A stretch of DNA of 64,000 bases, from the NCBI RefSeq assembly GCF_000003195.3, contig NC_012873.2, forward strand, positions 7,649,894 through 7,713,893, given 5' to 3'. Both the position numbers and the translations under genes were made by a program. Numbering within the stretch: the stretch's first letter is position 1; each line of letters starts with the position of its first letter. The stretch is from Sorghum bicolor. Taxonomy: Eukaryota; Streptophyta; Magnoliopsida; Poales; Poaceae. This document shows positions 52,875 through 64,000 of this stretch, one piece after another. Under the pieces are notes generated by a model. It was not told where the DNA came from. It saw only the letters and a program-made list of their open reading frames with translations, and made no database searches.

Positions 52875-54703
52875 TGAAAGGTCCAAATGGCTAGAGGGGG
52901 GGTGAATAGCCTATTTAAATTTTCTACAAACTTCAACTAGACAAGTTGATTAGTAAAACAAAAGGCGAAGCTATTCTAACACTTGCACAACTACGCTAAG
53001 CAAGCCACCTACACAAGTCTAGCAAGAAAGCTAAACACTAGTTACAACAAGAAAGCACAACTAGAAGCTTGCTACACTCCTAAACAAGAAGACTAAACTA
53101 AACGGGCTAAACAACTAGCAAGGTAAACAAGTAAGTAAAGAAGTGAAGAGTGATTGTTATACCAATGTTGTAGAGTAGAGATATATCCAACCAATCACTC
53201 ACAATCACAAGAGAATCCTCGGCAAGAGATGACACAATATTTTTTACCGAGGTTCACTTGCTTCCCGGCAAGCTAGTCCTCGTTGTGGCGATACACCCAC
53301 TTGATGGATCACGAGCTAATTGGCAATCCAAAGCCAAACCCTCAGCGGGTGCCGCACATCCACTCACAAGATGGGGATCCTCCAAGCCACGAGCAATCCA
53401 CTAGAGTAGTCAATTGCGATCTCCCGCGGGGAAGGCTCAAGAACCCCTCACAAATCACTTGGTGAGGCTCGAAACAATCTCCAATCACGAGCTCAACACC
53501 ACCGCTGCTCCAAGCCGTCTAGGGCGTCGGGAAACACCCAAGAGTAACAAGAAATCCGCAGCAAACTCAAGAATCATGTGCCACTAAATGCAACTCTCAA
53601 AGCAATGCACTTGAATCTCACTCAATCTCACTAGGATGAGCAATCAAGCAAGGAGATGAGTGGAGGGAGTATTCTCTAGCTCAAAGTATGTCTCAAGTAA
53701 TCAAAATGTGCAAGAGAGAACCTCCCAAAGCTGGCCACCAACTATTTATAAGCCCCTCAAAGAAACTAGCCGTTGGCTGTTTTCACTGGGCTGAAAACGG
53801 GGGCACCGGACGCTACTAAGTGAGCACCGGACGCTCGACACCCTGCGTCCGGTGCACTAGAGTTGGCCACGTGTCCTCTTTGAATCTCGCGTGTCAGATC
53901 CTAACGGCTACCTGCAACACACCGAACGCTCTGCAAGTCCACACCGGACGCGTCCGGTGCACACCGGACTCATGCGCAGAGAGGGTTGCAAAAACCCCTC
54001 ACACCGGACGCTAACCACCGGACGCTCTCAGAGTGCGTCCGGCGCTCAACCCTAGCAGGGTCAAGCACACCGGACTCTAAGGCCAGCGTCCGGTGCCTCC
54101 GCACTCAGCGTCCGGTGAGTGTTTCTCACTGAGAAAACGCTCCCGCGACTTCTCAAAAGTTCCCACCGGCGCAATAGAAAATATACACTTATTTTTCTCA
54201 AAAGCGCCGAACCCACACCCCTCTCAACCCTAGGAAAACCACCTCCTTTGCAAATGTGCTAACACCAACAAGTGTCCATCACCAAAGTGCAAGTGTGTTA
54301 GCTTTTCACAAACATTTTCACCAAAGGAGTTAAGTTAGCACTTTACTAGATCCTAATGCATATGCTCAAGATATGGACCTAGTAGCACTTGATTCAAGAG
54401 ATGACCGTGATTTCCCCTCTTGATAGTCGGCTATCTATCCTAAACCCGGTCAATCACTTCTCTACTCATCTTAGACCGGCAAAAGTAAAACCCTATGTTT
54501 ATACCTTTGCCTTGATAACTTTTGCTCCTCGTCTATCATCATGATCTCCACATCATGCTTCATTTCTTTGTAATCATGTGGCCACCTTTCCATGCCACCA
54601 TGCACCTTCATCACATGTGTTGCTATGCCTAACTCAAATCACTTAAACACAAGGCATTAGCAACTTGGTGTCATTAATTACCAAAACCAAACTTGGGCTT
54701 TCA
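52875..54703 (-). mobile_element. 3' LTR of a SIRE-like Ty1/copia element, 1,829 bp
   Basis: Plus-strand ends TGAAAGGTCC and GGGCTTTCA give the inverted pair TGAAAG/CTTTCA. Immediately to the right, the minus strand reads AAAAAGGGGGAGAT, a polypurine tract adjoining an LTR that starts TGAAAGCCCAAG. The copia pol gene on the minus strand to the right confirms the orientation. Bases 53,800-54,150 contain many CACCGGACGC / GCGTCCGGTG motifs in both orientations. Confidence 0.88.
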
Positions 54704-55769
54704 ATCTCCCCCTTTTTGGTAATTGATGACAACCATCACAAAGATATGAAATGAAATCATAATGAACTTGAATTGCTTGTCCAAAGCATTTTAATCATAA
54801 GACAAGGTTGGACAAACATTTCAATTTCGATTTTGGTAGTGCTAGCTCCCCCTACATATGTGCTTCCAAGAGTTTGGTTCAAGTTTACACATATGCATGA
54901 ATTAGAATTTTGGGAGATTTATTACTACCAAAATGATGCTAAGGTATATAGAATGGACCTTTGAAGCGTGATACCAATCGGAGTAGCCAATATACCATCC
55001 TTAGCACCAATGAAGCTAGACATACATCAAAAACTCAAGATACCTTGTGAGATCACATTATATGTCTAGATACCACGTGAAAATAAAACTCTATGCTAGA
55101 ATTCAAAGCATCATTCAGGTTGTATTTCTAGCAAGCACCAAACAAACAAGGGTGCTGAATTTAACCTTGCAATGCAACACCTCATTATGTTAGTGCACAA
55201 TCAAATGCAACAAATGGTTCATGAGCTTGCTCCCCCTATTTGTGTGCTCAAGTTTAAAGGTGTTTTCTCTCCCTATCTTTGTTTCTCTTCCCTCTTTTTG
55301 ACTTTATCTTTGTTTCTCTCCCCCTTTGTCATCAATGACCACAAAGGTTCAAATTTTAGTGAGAATTAAGTCAATCAATGTGAGGGTCAATTTATGGTTC
55401 AATCTAGATTACTTGCCTAGAATATGTAATTCGGTTTGATCCAAGGACAAGCTTTTTCACACCTCATAAAGTATAAGGGTTATCTTGACCATGTTAAATT
55501 ACACATCATAAGCTCATATTCTAGATTCAACACTAGGCTTACAAGCTCACAAACGTGTCATATGCTACCACTAGATCAATCAAACATAGAAGCAATAGTG
55601 GTACCATACATACATCAAAATCTTTTGATTTTCATGAATGAGCCTATTGTCATGCAAACATGTCTATATGTTCTAATCATGTCCTTAGCAAAGTATGAAT
55701 GCTATGTCAACCAACTTTACCTTGCTTTGTTGGAGGAGAGGCATGTCATATATAAATGTGGGGGTGCAC
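54704..55769 (-). other. Copia 3' non-coding region with repeated polypurine-like tracts
   Basis: Between pol and the 3' LTR there is no gene. CTCCCCC(T) tracts (purine-rich on the sense strand) occur at about 54,705, 54,847, 55,230 and 55,319, several followed by similar sequence (GTGCT(T/C)(C/A)A; GTAATTGATGACAA / TCATCAATGACCA). Duplicated polypurine tracts are known from SIRE-lineage elements. Confidence 0.65.
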
Positions 55770-56894
55770 TCATCTTAAGTTGGAGAAGTCAAGTATGTTC
55801 AATTCATTTCTCAATTTGCAAAATCTCTTCTCATCAAGTGGCTTTGTGAAGATGTCGGCTAGTTGATCTTCGGTGCCAATGCTTTCAATGCTAATATCAC
55901 CCTTTTGTTGATGATCTCTTATGAAATGGTGCCTTATGTCAATGTGCTTGGTTCTTGAATGTTGAACCGGATTTTGTGTCATCTTGATTGCACTCTCATT
56001 GTCACATAGCAAAGGCACATTCTTGAATTTGATTCCAAAGTCATTCAAAGTAGCTTTCATCCAAAGCAATTGTGCACAACAACTACCGGCACTAATGTAT
56101 TCGGCCTCGGCGGTTGATAGTGCAACACTATTTTGTTTCTTTGATGACCATAAGACAAGAGATCTTCCTAGCAATTGACAAGTGCCACTTGTGCTCATTC
56201 TATCAATCTTGCATCCACCATAATCAGAGTCCGAATATCCAATCAACTCAAAGTTAGACCCCTTGGGATACCATAATCCAACATCATGAGTGCCTTTAAG
56301 ATACCTCAATATCCTCTTGGTTGCCTTCAAGTGACTCTCCCTTGGTGAAGCTTGATATCTTGCACATTTGCACACACTAAACATTACATCCGGCCTTGAT
56401 GCGGTGACATAGAGCAAACTTCCAATCATAGATCGATATAGCTTCTGATCTACCATGTTGCCACTTGCATCACTACCAAATTGATCATTTGTGCCCATAG
56501 GTGTGCTCATTGGTTTAGCTTCTTGCAACCCAAACCTCTTGATCATGTACTTGATGTACTTTCCTTGACTCACAAAAGTGTCATCCTTTATTTGCTTGAT
56601 TTGAAGACCAAGGAAGTAACTAAGCTCTCCAATCATGGACATTTCAAACTCATTTGCCATCATTCTTCCAAATTCTTCACAAAAGTCTTGATTGGTTGAT
56701 CCAAAGATGATATCATCAACATAGATTTGCAACACAAACAAGCCATTGCCTAGCTTTTTGGTGAAGAGGGTAGTGTCAACCTTTCCCATCTTGAACCCTT
56801 TAGAGAGAAGGAAATCTCTCAATCTTTCATACCATGCTCTAGGTGCTTGCTTCAAACCATACAATGCCTTCTTGAGCTTGTAAACATGGTTGGG
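55770..56894 (-). pseudogene. Ty1/copia pol C-terminal part (reverse transcriptase and RNase H), truncated by insertion
   Basis: The open frame encodes the end of the reverse transcriptase (YKLKKALYGLKQAPRAWY, then the catalytic IYVDDIIFGS) and RNase H (GYSDSDYGGCKIDR, ALSTAEAEYIS, HIDIRHHFIRD, ADIFTKPL). It stops at 55,770. The frame can be read about 17 codons into the neighbouring gypsy LTR at its N-terminal end, but those residues are not copia: the true coding sequence breaks at about 56,894, and integrase and gag should lie beyond the inserted element, past 64,000. The remaining part has no internal stop, so the insertion is recent relative to decay. Genus-level assignment (SIRE/Maximus-like) rests on LTR and tract features. 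Confidence 0.88.
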
Positions 56895-59763
56895 TGTCAC
56901 ACCCAATTTTAAGGATAAAATTGAATGCAAAACCTTATGTGTGCCCACAGATCAATCACACATAAGCCGACAAATTATAGGGAGTATCATCACAAGTGTT
57001 TATTACATAACGATATAACTCAGAGTCTTTACACAAATATAGCGGAAAATAAAAGATAACTCTAGCATGGAAGCTCCATCACACAGGCACGTCAACTGGT
57101 TGACCACAAGTCTAGAAATCCTCAGGGAAGTACTGGTAGTAGTCATTACCCCTGCCATCTGTTACCCATCCGGGATTTTTATCCAAATAAAGAAAATAAA
57201 CAAGTGTAAGTACACCTCGTACTTAACAAGTATAACAGGGGGTTCATGAGGCTCAAAGGCTAGACACTGGTTCAACTGCATGTAGCTTTTAGTTGTCACA
57301 ATTTTAGCATAAGAGTAGCATCAAGTTGTCAAGACCCATAATAAACTCATGATCAGGTAAAGTGAATAAAGAATAGCATAAATAACATATTAACAATAAT
57401 ACCATTAATGAATTGCCATTAGTGTTCATTTATTCTGTATTGGTCCAAGGCCGCTCGTGACCGTGAGCACGGCTGATATATCAGTTTTACACTCTGCAGA
57501 GGTTGTACACTTTCACTGTGAGTCGTGATTTACCCTTTCGCCCGAGGTGATCAGCCCCTTAGCCCACTCCCAAGGAAGACTGGCAAGGTTCACTATGAAG
57601 CCTTTCAAAGGTTCGTCTAACAAGTTAGGGCCGCTAGGTTTCGTTAGTCAGTCCGTGTGACTCACCCGCAGGAATCCACGGTCTGCTATCCCCCACTTGC
57701 GCCACAAGGGTAACCACTAACAAGCTAGAAAAGGTCCTCATACTGAGCTAAAGCCAGAGCCATATAGCCCTCACAATTGTACTGTAAGTCCCGGATGGTC
57801 AGATACAGATAAGTCCTTATGGAGAGAAACTAGAGCACCATAAAATAGCCCAATGCTCCAGCCCTCTTATCCAGAGTTGCTAAAAAGTCATCTTTTAATG
57901 TTTATTGCATAATTCTTTAGTCAAATTACAAGATCATGGTTTAGTGGAGCACTAGCATAAGCTACCCAATGCAAAACCATAGGTGACAAGGTATAAGATC
58001 AATACTAGGAAATCCTTAACAAGAAGACACATGCAATATGAATTGTGTGCTTAAAGTTATTAGGAAACAAGGATGACCCCATGCTATACTTGCCTTGATC
58101 ACACTGGTCCTGCTGATCCTGCTCGTAGAAGTACTCTTGTTCACCCACGAACTGCTCACCGTCTACTCGTAACCATCACATCAACAGCAATCATCCAAAG
58201 GCAATCATACAAAGCAAACAAGCCTATTATTAGAACAGTACACCAACAGTAATAAATAAAGATAAAAAGTTTATAAAACGAATCTACATCGCTCTACGAT
58301 CACACAGACGTAAAGATCACGAAAATCGGAGTTATAACGAAGAAGTTATGACTTTCCTAAGATTTCCTTTAAATAAATAATAGATTAAATCTAAACTCAG
58401 ATTTAAAAAGTTGAAAACTTGTACTACAGTAGCATTAGACTATAGGTTACGCAAAAACGAATCTAACGCAACTTGAACGGATTAAATCGGAGTTAAAACG
58501 AAGTTTTTATGGGCAAAATAGATTCAATGGCAAAACTGTAAATCTGAGAAACTATTTTTTTGGACTGCGCGGCTAAAATACGTTTTACAACTTAGAAAGC
58601 GTAAAAGGAGAAAGCGTAAAGGACCGCGGGTTAGAACATTAAAAAGCTCAGGGGGTTTTCTGTAAATCTGGCGGCCGAAGGGGTACCCTTCATCTGGGGC
58701 CGTTGGATCTCAAATCGACGGTCAGGATTAGATCGGGGTGGGGGAGGGGAAACCGGCCGCCGGAGTTGAGCAGGGCACGGCGGCTCCATGGCCGGAGTTG
58801 GCCGGCGTTCGCGGTGTGCGTGATTTAGGGCACGAGAAAGAGAACCGAAGACACCGGGGCGTAGTGGAGCTCAAGGCGAACTCACCTAAGGCAAGTACGT
58901 CGTCGGGGAGGAGCTCGGGTGGGCCTGCGACGGAGGAGGGCGGACGGCGGCCCTGCAAGACAGTTCGGCGAGGCTTAGGGAAGCACAGAGAGCTCGAAAG
59001 AACAAAAGGAGAACTCTGGCGACTTCGCAAACCGAAACCGAAGCTCGGCAAGCTGCTCACGCGACTCGGGTTGCACTGCAGCGGTGGATTGGTAATGCGG
59101 CGGATCTCGGCGGCGAGCTAGGGCATGTTTGACGCGACGGCTGCGGCTCGGGATAGCTTGGGGGGTTTGCGGGGATTCGGGCGGTATTTAAAGGACGGCA
59201 ATCGGGCGGAATCCGGACTGCTCCGCGCGAAACACGCGCGCGGTTGAGGTGCGGCTCGTGTCCGGCTCGAACTCGAGGTTGAAGACGGTTCTGTCCGGTG
59301 GGCCCCACCTGGCAGTGGCACGGGGGAGCGGGACCTCGCTGTCAGTCACTGAAACAAGGAGGGGAATGCGCGCGGCTGCTGGCTGTCCCTCTGGGCCGCG
59401 AGACGGGCCGAGCTGGCGCTGGGCCGGAGCAGAGAAAAGAAGGGGAAGGGGGGTAAATGGGCAGGCCGCGGGGGGAGAGGTTGGGCCAAGCCCAAGTCAG
59501 GGAGGGAGAGGGGAATTTCCTTTTCCATTTTCCAAATTTATGTTTTGCTCAAATCCTTTGAAAAGAAATTCCAAAACCACTTTAAATAGAAAGAACTCCA
59601 CTCAATCAAAATATATGCAGCAGCATGAGTGCACATACATGTTTCTAGACCTTATAGTGGATTTTATTTCAACAAAAATTATTTCTTACTATTTCTCAGT
59701 GCTCACATCAAATAATTAATTCAATTAGCCTATTTGGAAAAATGAAATTTTTAGGGTGTTACA
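56895..59763 (-). mobile_element. 3' LTR of a Ty3/gypsy chromovirus (Tekay-like), 2,869 bp
   Basis: Plus-strand ends TGTCACACCCAATTTTAAGG and TTTTTAGGGTGTTACA; on the coding strand the LTR runs TGTAACACCC...GGGTGTGACA. It is related to the solo LTR at 32,385. The coding-strand purine tract TAAGGGGGGTAGAAT directly precedes it (59,764-59,778). It interrupts copia pol; left flank TTGGG. GC-rich open frames at 58.7-59.5 kb on both strands lie within the LTR and match no domain. Confidence 0.92.
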
Positions 59764-59778
59764 ATTCTACCCCCCTTA
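59764..59778 (-). promoter_or_regulatory. Polypurine tract of the gypsy element
   Basis: The coding strand reads TAAGGGGGGTAGAAT immediately before the 3' LTR start TGTAACACCC; this is the usual primer for plus-strand DNA synthesis. Confidence 0.8.
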
Positions 59779-59811
59779 AGATGAATCTCATCCTCGAGAT
59801 TCGGTTGGTGC

Positions 59812-60918
59812 TTACTCAAACAACTGAGGATATGATTTTCTTAAATCCTCTTCTCTTTCCCACGTAGCCTCTTCCTCGGTATATCTATTCCACTGCACTC
59901 TGCACATTCTGATGACCCGACTCCTAGTGACTCTTTCTGCTGTTTCCAAAATTCGAACCGGATATTCTTCATAAGTAAGATCCCCTTTAACAGTTAATTC
60001 CTCTATCGGTATCTGCCCTTGTGGCACCCGCAAGCACTTCTTAAGCTGTGACATGTGGAAGACATCATGCACTCCTTTTAAACTCTCAGGCAGTTCCAAC
60101 TGGTATGCCACTTCGCCTCGCCTTTCCAACACTCTGAAAGGCCCAATATACCTTGGTGCTAACTTCCCTTTCATGTTAAACCTTCTCACACTTCGCATAG
60201 GAGACACCTTCAAATACACATAGTCTCCTACTTCAAAAGCTAACTCTCTTCTTCGTGTATCAGCATAACTCTTCTGTCGGGACTGTGCTGTTCTCAAGTT
60301 CTCTCTAATTATTCTCACTTGCTGTTCTGCATCCCGTAACACATCTGGTCCAAACACTTGTGTTTCTCCCGCTTGATTCCAAAACAACGGGGTCCTACAC
60401 TTCCGACCATACAAGGCTTCAAATGGTGCCATCTGGAGACTTTTCTGGTAGCTGTTGTTGTATGAAAACTCTGCATATGGCAAACTCTTATCCCAACTCG
60501 TCCCATACTGCAAAGTACATGCCCTTAGCATATCTTCCAAAATTTGATTAGTCCTTTCAGTCTGCCCATCAGTCTGGGGATGGTACGCCGTACTGAAATT
60601 CAGCTTAGTCCCAAGAGACTCATGCACTTTCTGCCAAAAGTGAGATGTAAACTGGGTACCTCGATCAGATACTATCTTCCTGGGGACCCCATGCAAACAC
60701 ACTATTCTCTCCATGTACAACTCAGCCAATTTTGGTCCACTATATTTGGTCTTGACCAGGATAAAGTGAGCGACCTTTGTTAACCGATCCACTATTACCC
60801 ATATAGAGTCATAACCTTTCTGAGTGCGGGGTAATCCCACTATGAAGTCCATACCAACTTCTTCCCACTTCCACTCAGGGATCTTCATTGGTTGCAACAA
60901 TCCTGCCGGTCTCTGATG
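59812..60918 (-). pseudogene. Gypsy integrase core and chromodomain, downstream of a frameshift
   Basis: In-frame order: [16 protein letters not shown], the integrase core (GMDFIVGLPRTQKGYDS with the first Asp, VSDRGTQFTSHFW with the second Asp, AYHPQTDGQTERTNQ with the Glu), a GPY/F-like region (APRYIGPFRVLER, HDVFHMSQLKKCL), then a C-terminal chromodomain (YPVRILETAERVTRSR, VIRMCRVQWNRYTEEEATWE, DLRKSYPQLFE). Chromodomains direct chromovirus integration to certain chromatin. The upstream frame ([10 protein letters not shown]...) leaves this one by one base at about 60,919, best explained by a 1-nt deletion. Stop at 59,812. Confidence 0.9.
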
Positions 60919-63263
60919 TCTGCTTTGACCCTCTGGCATGTATCACATAAAGCGACATACTCAGCTACATCTCTTTTCAGGCCATACCACCAATACTTCT
61001 CTTTTAGGTCTAGGTACATCTTAGTGCTGCCAGGGTGTATAGAATAAGCGGACTCGTGTGCCTCCCGCAGAATTGCCTCTCTAATAGGCCGATCCTCAGG
61101 CACACATAGCCTTTTCCCAAACCATAGTGTCCCATTATCATCCATTCGGAACCCTGGTGCCTTTCCAATCACTATGTTTTCAGCTATCTCCTTCAGCTTT
61201 TCATCCTGTAACTGACCCTTTCGTATTTCTTGCTCCAAGGTAGGTTCTATTACTAACTCAACTGCATTAATAACAAAACCCAAGTTCAAATGTGAAATTT
61301 CAGCACACAACTCCTCAGCCATAGAGGCTATTCGCACCTCGTTGGCATAGCTCTTCCTGCTTAGAGCGTCAGCAACCACATTTGCTTTCCCCGGATGGTA
61401 GTGTACCTCCAAATCATAGTCCTTGATCAGTTCTAACCACCGACGTTGCCTCAAATTCAGATCTGACTGTGTGAATATATACTTCAAACTCTTATGGTCC
61501 GTGTATATGTCGCTCTTATGACCGATGAGATAGTGTCTCCAGATCTTCAAGGCATGAACCACTGCGGCTAACTCCAAGTCATGAGTAGGATAATTCAACT
61601 CATGCTTCCTCAACTGTCGGGATGCATATGCCACTACTCTTCCTTCTTGCATAAGAACACACCCAAGTCCTAGACGGGATGCATCACAATATATGGAGAA
61701 ATTCTTGCTTAGATCTGGCAGTACTAACACTGGAGCTGTAGTCAACCTCTTCTTCAACTCCTCGAAATTTTCTTGACACTTCTCAGACCACACAAACTTG
61801 GCGTTTTTCTCAAGCAGGGCTGTCATTGGTTTGGCAAGCTTGGAGAATCCCTCAATGAACCTTCGGTAATAACCAGCCAATCCCAAGAAACTGCGGATTC
61901 CACTCACATCTGTAGGTGGTTTCCAATCGAGCACATCCTTCACCTTGCTTGGATCCACCGCTATTCCTCCATTAGAGACAACATGGCCTAGAAAGGAAAC
62001 TTCCTTCAACCAAAACTCACACTTACTCCGTTTAGCATATAACTTGTGTTCCCGAAGCTTCTGCAAGACTAACCTCAGATGCTCAGCATGCTCTCGCTCA
62101 GTCTTGGAGAATACCAATATGTCATCAATAAATACCACCACAAACTTATCAAGAAACTCTATGAACACCTTATTCATCAGGTACATAAAGTAAGCAGGAG
62201 CATTGGTCAGACCGAAAGACATCACTGTGTACTCATACAAACCATACCGGGTCGTGAATGCTGTCTTTGGTATATCAGTGGCACGAATCTTCAGCTGATG
62301 GTACCCAGAACGAAGATCAATCTTAGAAAACACACAAGCACCTCTCAACTGATCAAACAAATCATCAATTCTAGGCAATGGATATTTGTTCTTGATCGTG
62401 ACCTCATTGAGTGACCGGTAATCTACACACATCCTCTGTGTACCATCTTTCTTATCGACAAAAATCACTGGTGCCCCCCAAGGGGAAGAGCTAGGACGAA
62501 TGAAACCTTTTTCCTGCAACTCCTTTATTTGTTTCTTAAGTTCTTCTAATTCTTTAACCCCCATTCTATATGGACGTTTAGCTATAGGTGCAGTGCCAGG
62601 TAATAATTCAATAATAAACTCAATGTCACGGTCGGGTGGCATACCTGGCAAATCATCGGGGAACACGTCTGGGAACTCATCAACAACCAGGCCCTCCTGA
62701 TTGACATCGTTATCAAGCTGGTTTACTGTAGCTGTTGGCTGAGGCTGAACTGCAACTTCCACACAGATTCTGTCCCCTTTTGGTGTCGTTAGTGCAACTG
62801 CATTTCCTTTACACTGAATTGATGCATCTTGTTGTTTCATCCAATCCATTCCCAGAATCACATCTATACCAGATGCTCTCAACACAATTGGACTTATCTT
62901 GAACTCTACCCCCCTTAGGTTTAAAGTAAGTGGGAGGCAACTATAAGCAGCTTGCATACTTCCCCCCGGTGAACTTACTAATATGGGATTCTTCATGGCA
63001 CATAAAGGTAAGCTATGTATTCTAACAAATGCTTGTGATATGAAAGTATGCGAAGCTCCAGAATCAAAAAGAACAGATGCGGGGATAGAGTTGACTTCGA
63101 ACGTACCGAGCATAACTTCCGGTTCCTGCTGTGCTGTCTCAGAAGACATATGGTTCACCCTTCCAGTATTGGGAGCTGACTTCTGGTTGCTATTTTGCTT
63201 CTGGGGGGTCTGCTGATTTTGCTTTTCAGGGCAGTGATATGACAGGTGACCCTCTTTACCACA
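60919..63263 (-). pseudogene. Gypsy protease, reverse transcriptase, RNase H and integrase zinc domain
   Basis: Continues in the same frame as gag after the TGA at 63,264-63,266. It contains the second half of the gag zinc knuckle, an aspartic protease ([12 protein letters not shown]), reverse transcriptase ([29 protein letters not shown], catalytic [11 protein letters not shown]), RNase H ([36 protein letters not shown]) and the HHCC integrase zinc domain ([15 protein letters not shown] ... CDTCQ). All key residues that I can see are present. Gag and pol therefore formed a single open reading frame, as is usual in Tekay/Del elements. Confidence 0.92.
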
Positions 63264-64000
63264 TCAGAAACACTTATTGGGGGTGTTCGGGGCACTAGTC
63301 TTCATTGGAGTGTTGCTGGGCGTACCCTGGCGTGACGTCTGCTGATTGCCCCGCTGCTGATACTGCGGGCGCTGCTGGAACTGATTGCGCTGGGGGTACT
63401 GACCATGATTCCACTGTGAAGGTGGTCCCTGGTACCTTTGCTGCGAGCCTTGCTGCTGGTTGGTGCGAGGACGAGTATTGCTTCCAGAGGCCTGTCCCTG
63501 CATCCTCTTCCTTTTAGCATCCATCTCCTTACGCTTGTTATCCACCACGATAGCACGGTTCACAAGCGTCTGATAGTTGGGGTATTCATTGGACATCAGC
63601 TGGAGTTGGAGCCCATCATACAATCCCTTCAAAAAGAGGCGCTGTTTATCAGCATCATTAGCCACCTCACTTGGGGCATAGCGCGACAACTGAGCAAACT
63701 TGTCCCTGTACTCTGGAACTGTCATAGATCCCTGTTTCAAATTCCGGAACTCCTCTGCCTTCAGTTCTATTAACCCTTCTGGTATGTGATAGGACCTAAA
63801 GTTCTCCTTGAACTCCAGCCATGTGATAGCAGGTGCATTTGGAGGTCGTCCATACTCAAACGACTCCCACCATGTCTGAGCTTCTCCCTGAAGTTGTCCC
63901 GATGCGAACAACACCTTCTGCCTATCATCACACTGTGCTATGTTGAGTTGCTTCTCCACTGCGCGAAGCCAGTCATCTGCCTCCAGTGGATCAGTAGCAT
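63264..64000 (-). pseudogene. Gypsy gag (capsid and first half of zinc knuckle), runs off window
   Basis: From the right edge: ATDPLEADDWLRAVEKQL, ARTWW-type motif QTWWESFEYGRPP, LEFKENFRSYHIPEGL, FRNLKQGSMTVPEYRDKF, RLFLKGLYDGLQ and VNRAIVVDNKR, the order of a retrotransposon gag capsid, then a Gln/Arg-rich linker and NKCF. TGA at 63,264-63,266 falls inside the CCHC knuckle ([17 protein letters not shown]). The N-terminus and 5' LTR are outside the window. Confidence 0.92.

Noticed and set aside
58728..59719. GC-rich open frames of 110-156 codons on both strands
   Set aside because: They fall within the gypsy LTR (U3/R/U5 region) and match no domain.

Overview
This is nuclear DNA of a grass, most likely an Andropogoneae species such as sorghum or a close relative. 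The basis is the density and type of transposable elements: CACTA elements with CACCGGT-rich subterminal repeats, GGCCTTGTTTAG-type Tourist MITEs, Stowaway-like MITEs, Tekay-like Ty3/gypsy and SIRE-like Ty1/copia retrotransposons, and a CTAG-ended Helitron. Genes have plant introns (GT-AG, with GTAAGT/GTGAGT donors). The species call is an inference.

Layout. 1-2.9 kb is repeat-derived sequence that includes a block (1.10-1.94 kb) duplicated at 35.2-36.0 kb. 2,879-15,463 is one 12.6 kb CACTA DNA transposon flanked by TTA target duplications. It carries three minus-strand genes: a multi-exon Transposase_24/Ulp1-protease fusion, a TNP2-type transposase broken by one TAA codon, and a small GRF-zinc-finger membrane protein. 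A third subterminal-repeat cluster lies in its middle, so it may be a composite. 15.5-21 kb holds MITEs, a non-autonomous Helitron, a Mutator-like repeat, a decayed cysteine-rich-peptide gene hit by a MITE, and the 3' end of a second CACTA. 21.1-22.4 kb holds one intact intronless F-box gene. 22.9-31.7 kb is tandem and segmental duplications plus a TRIM-like retroelement interrupted by another small LTR element. 32.2-35.4 kb is a small CACTA-like element containing a 2.8 kb solo LTR.

36-47.5 kb is the most interesting gene region. Three intact two-exon genes on the minus strand (A 36,135-38,026; B 41,106-41,561; C 47,089-47,490) encode small secreted peptides. They share identical spacing of eight cysteines (C-x4-C-x6-C-x-C-C-x7-C-x6-C-x3-C), a conserved signal-peptide exon and similar TATA regions. 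They resemble the grass MEG / embryo-surrounding-factor (ESF1) family. A fourth, degenerate copy lies at 18.1-18.5 kb. The copies share 3'-flanking sequence, so the array spread by duplication and was then split by transposons.

47.8-64 kb is transposon territory: a Mutator-like MITE, a solo LTR with perfect target duplications, a microsatellite, and a nest of retrotransposons (an LTR element cut by a gypsy LTR, cut by a copia element, cut by a chromodomain gypsy whose gag-pol carries one stop codon and one frameshift and runs off the right edge).
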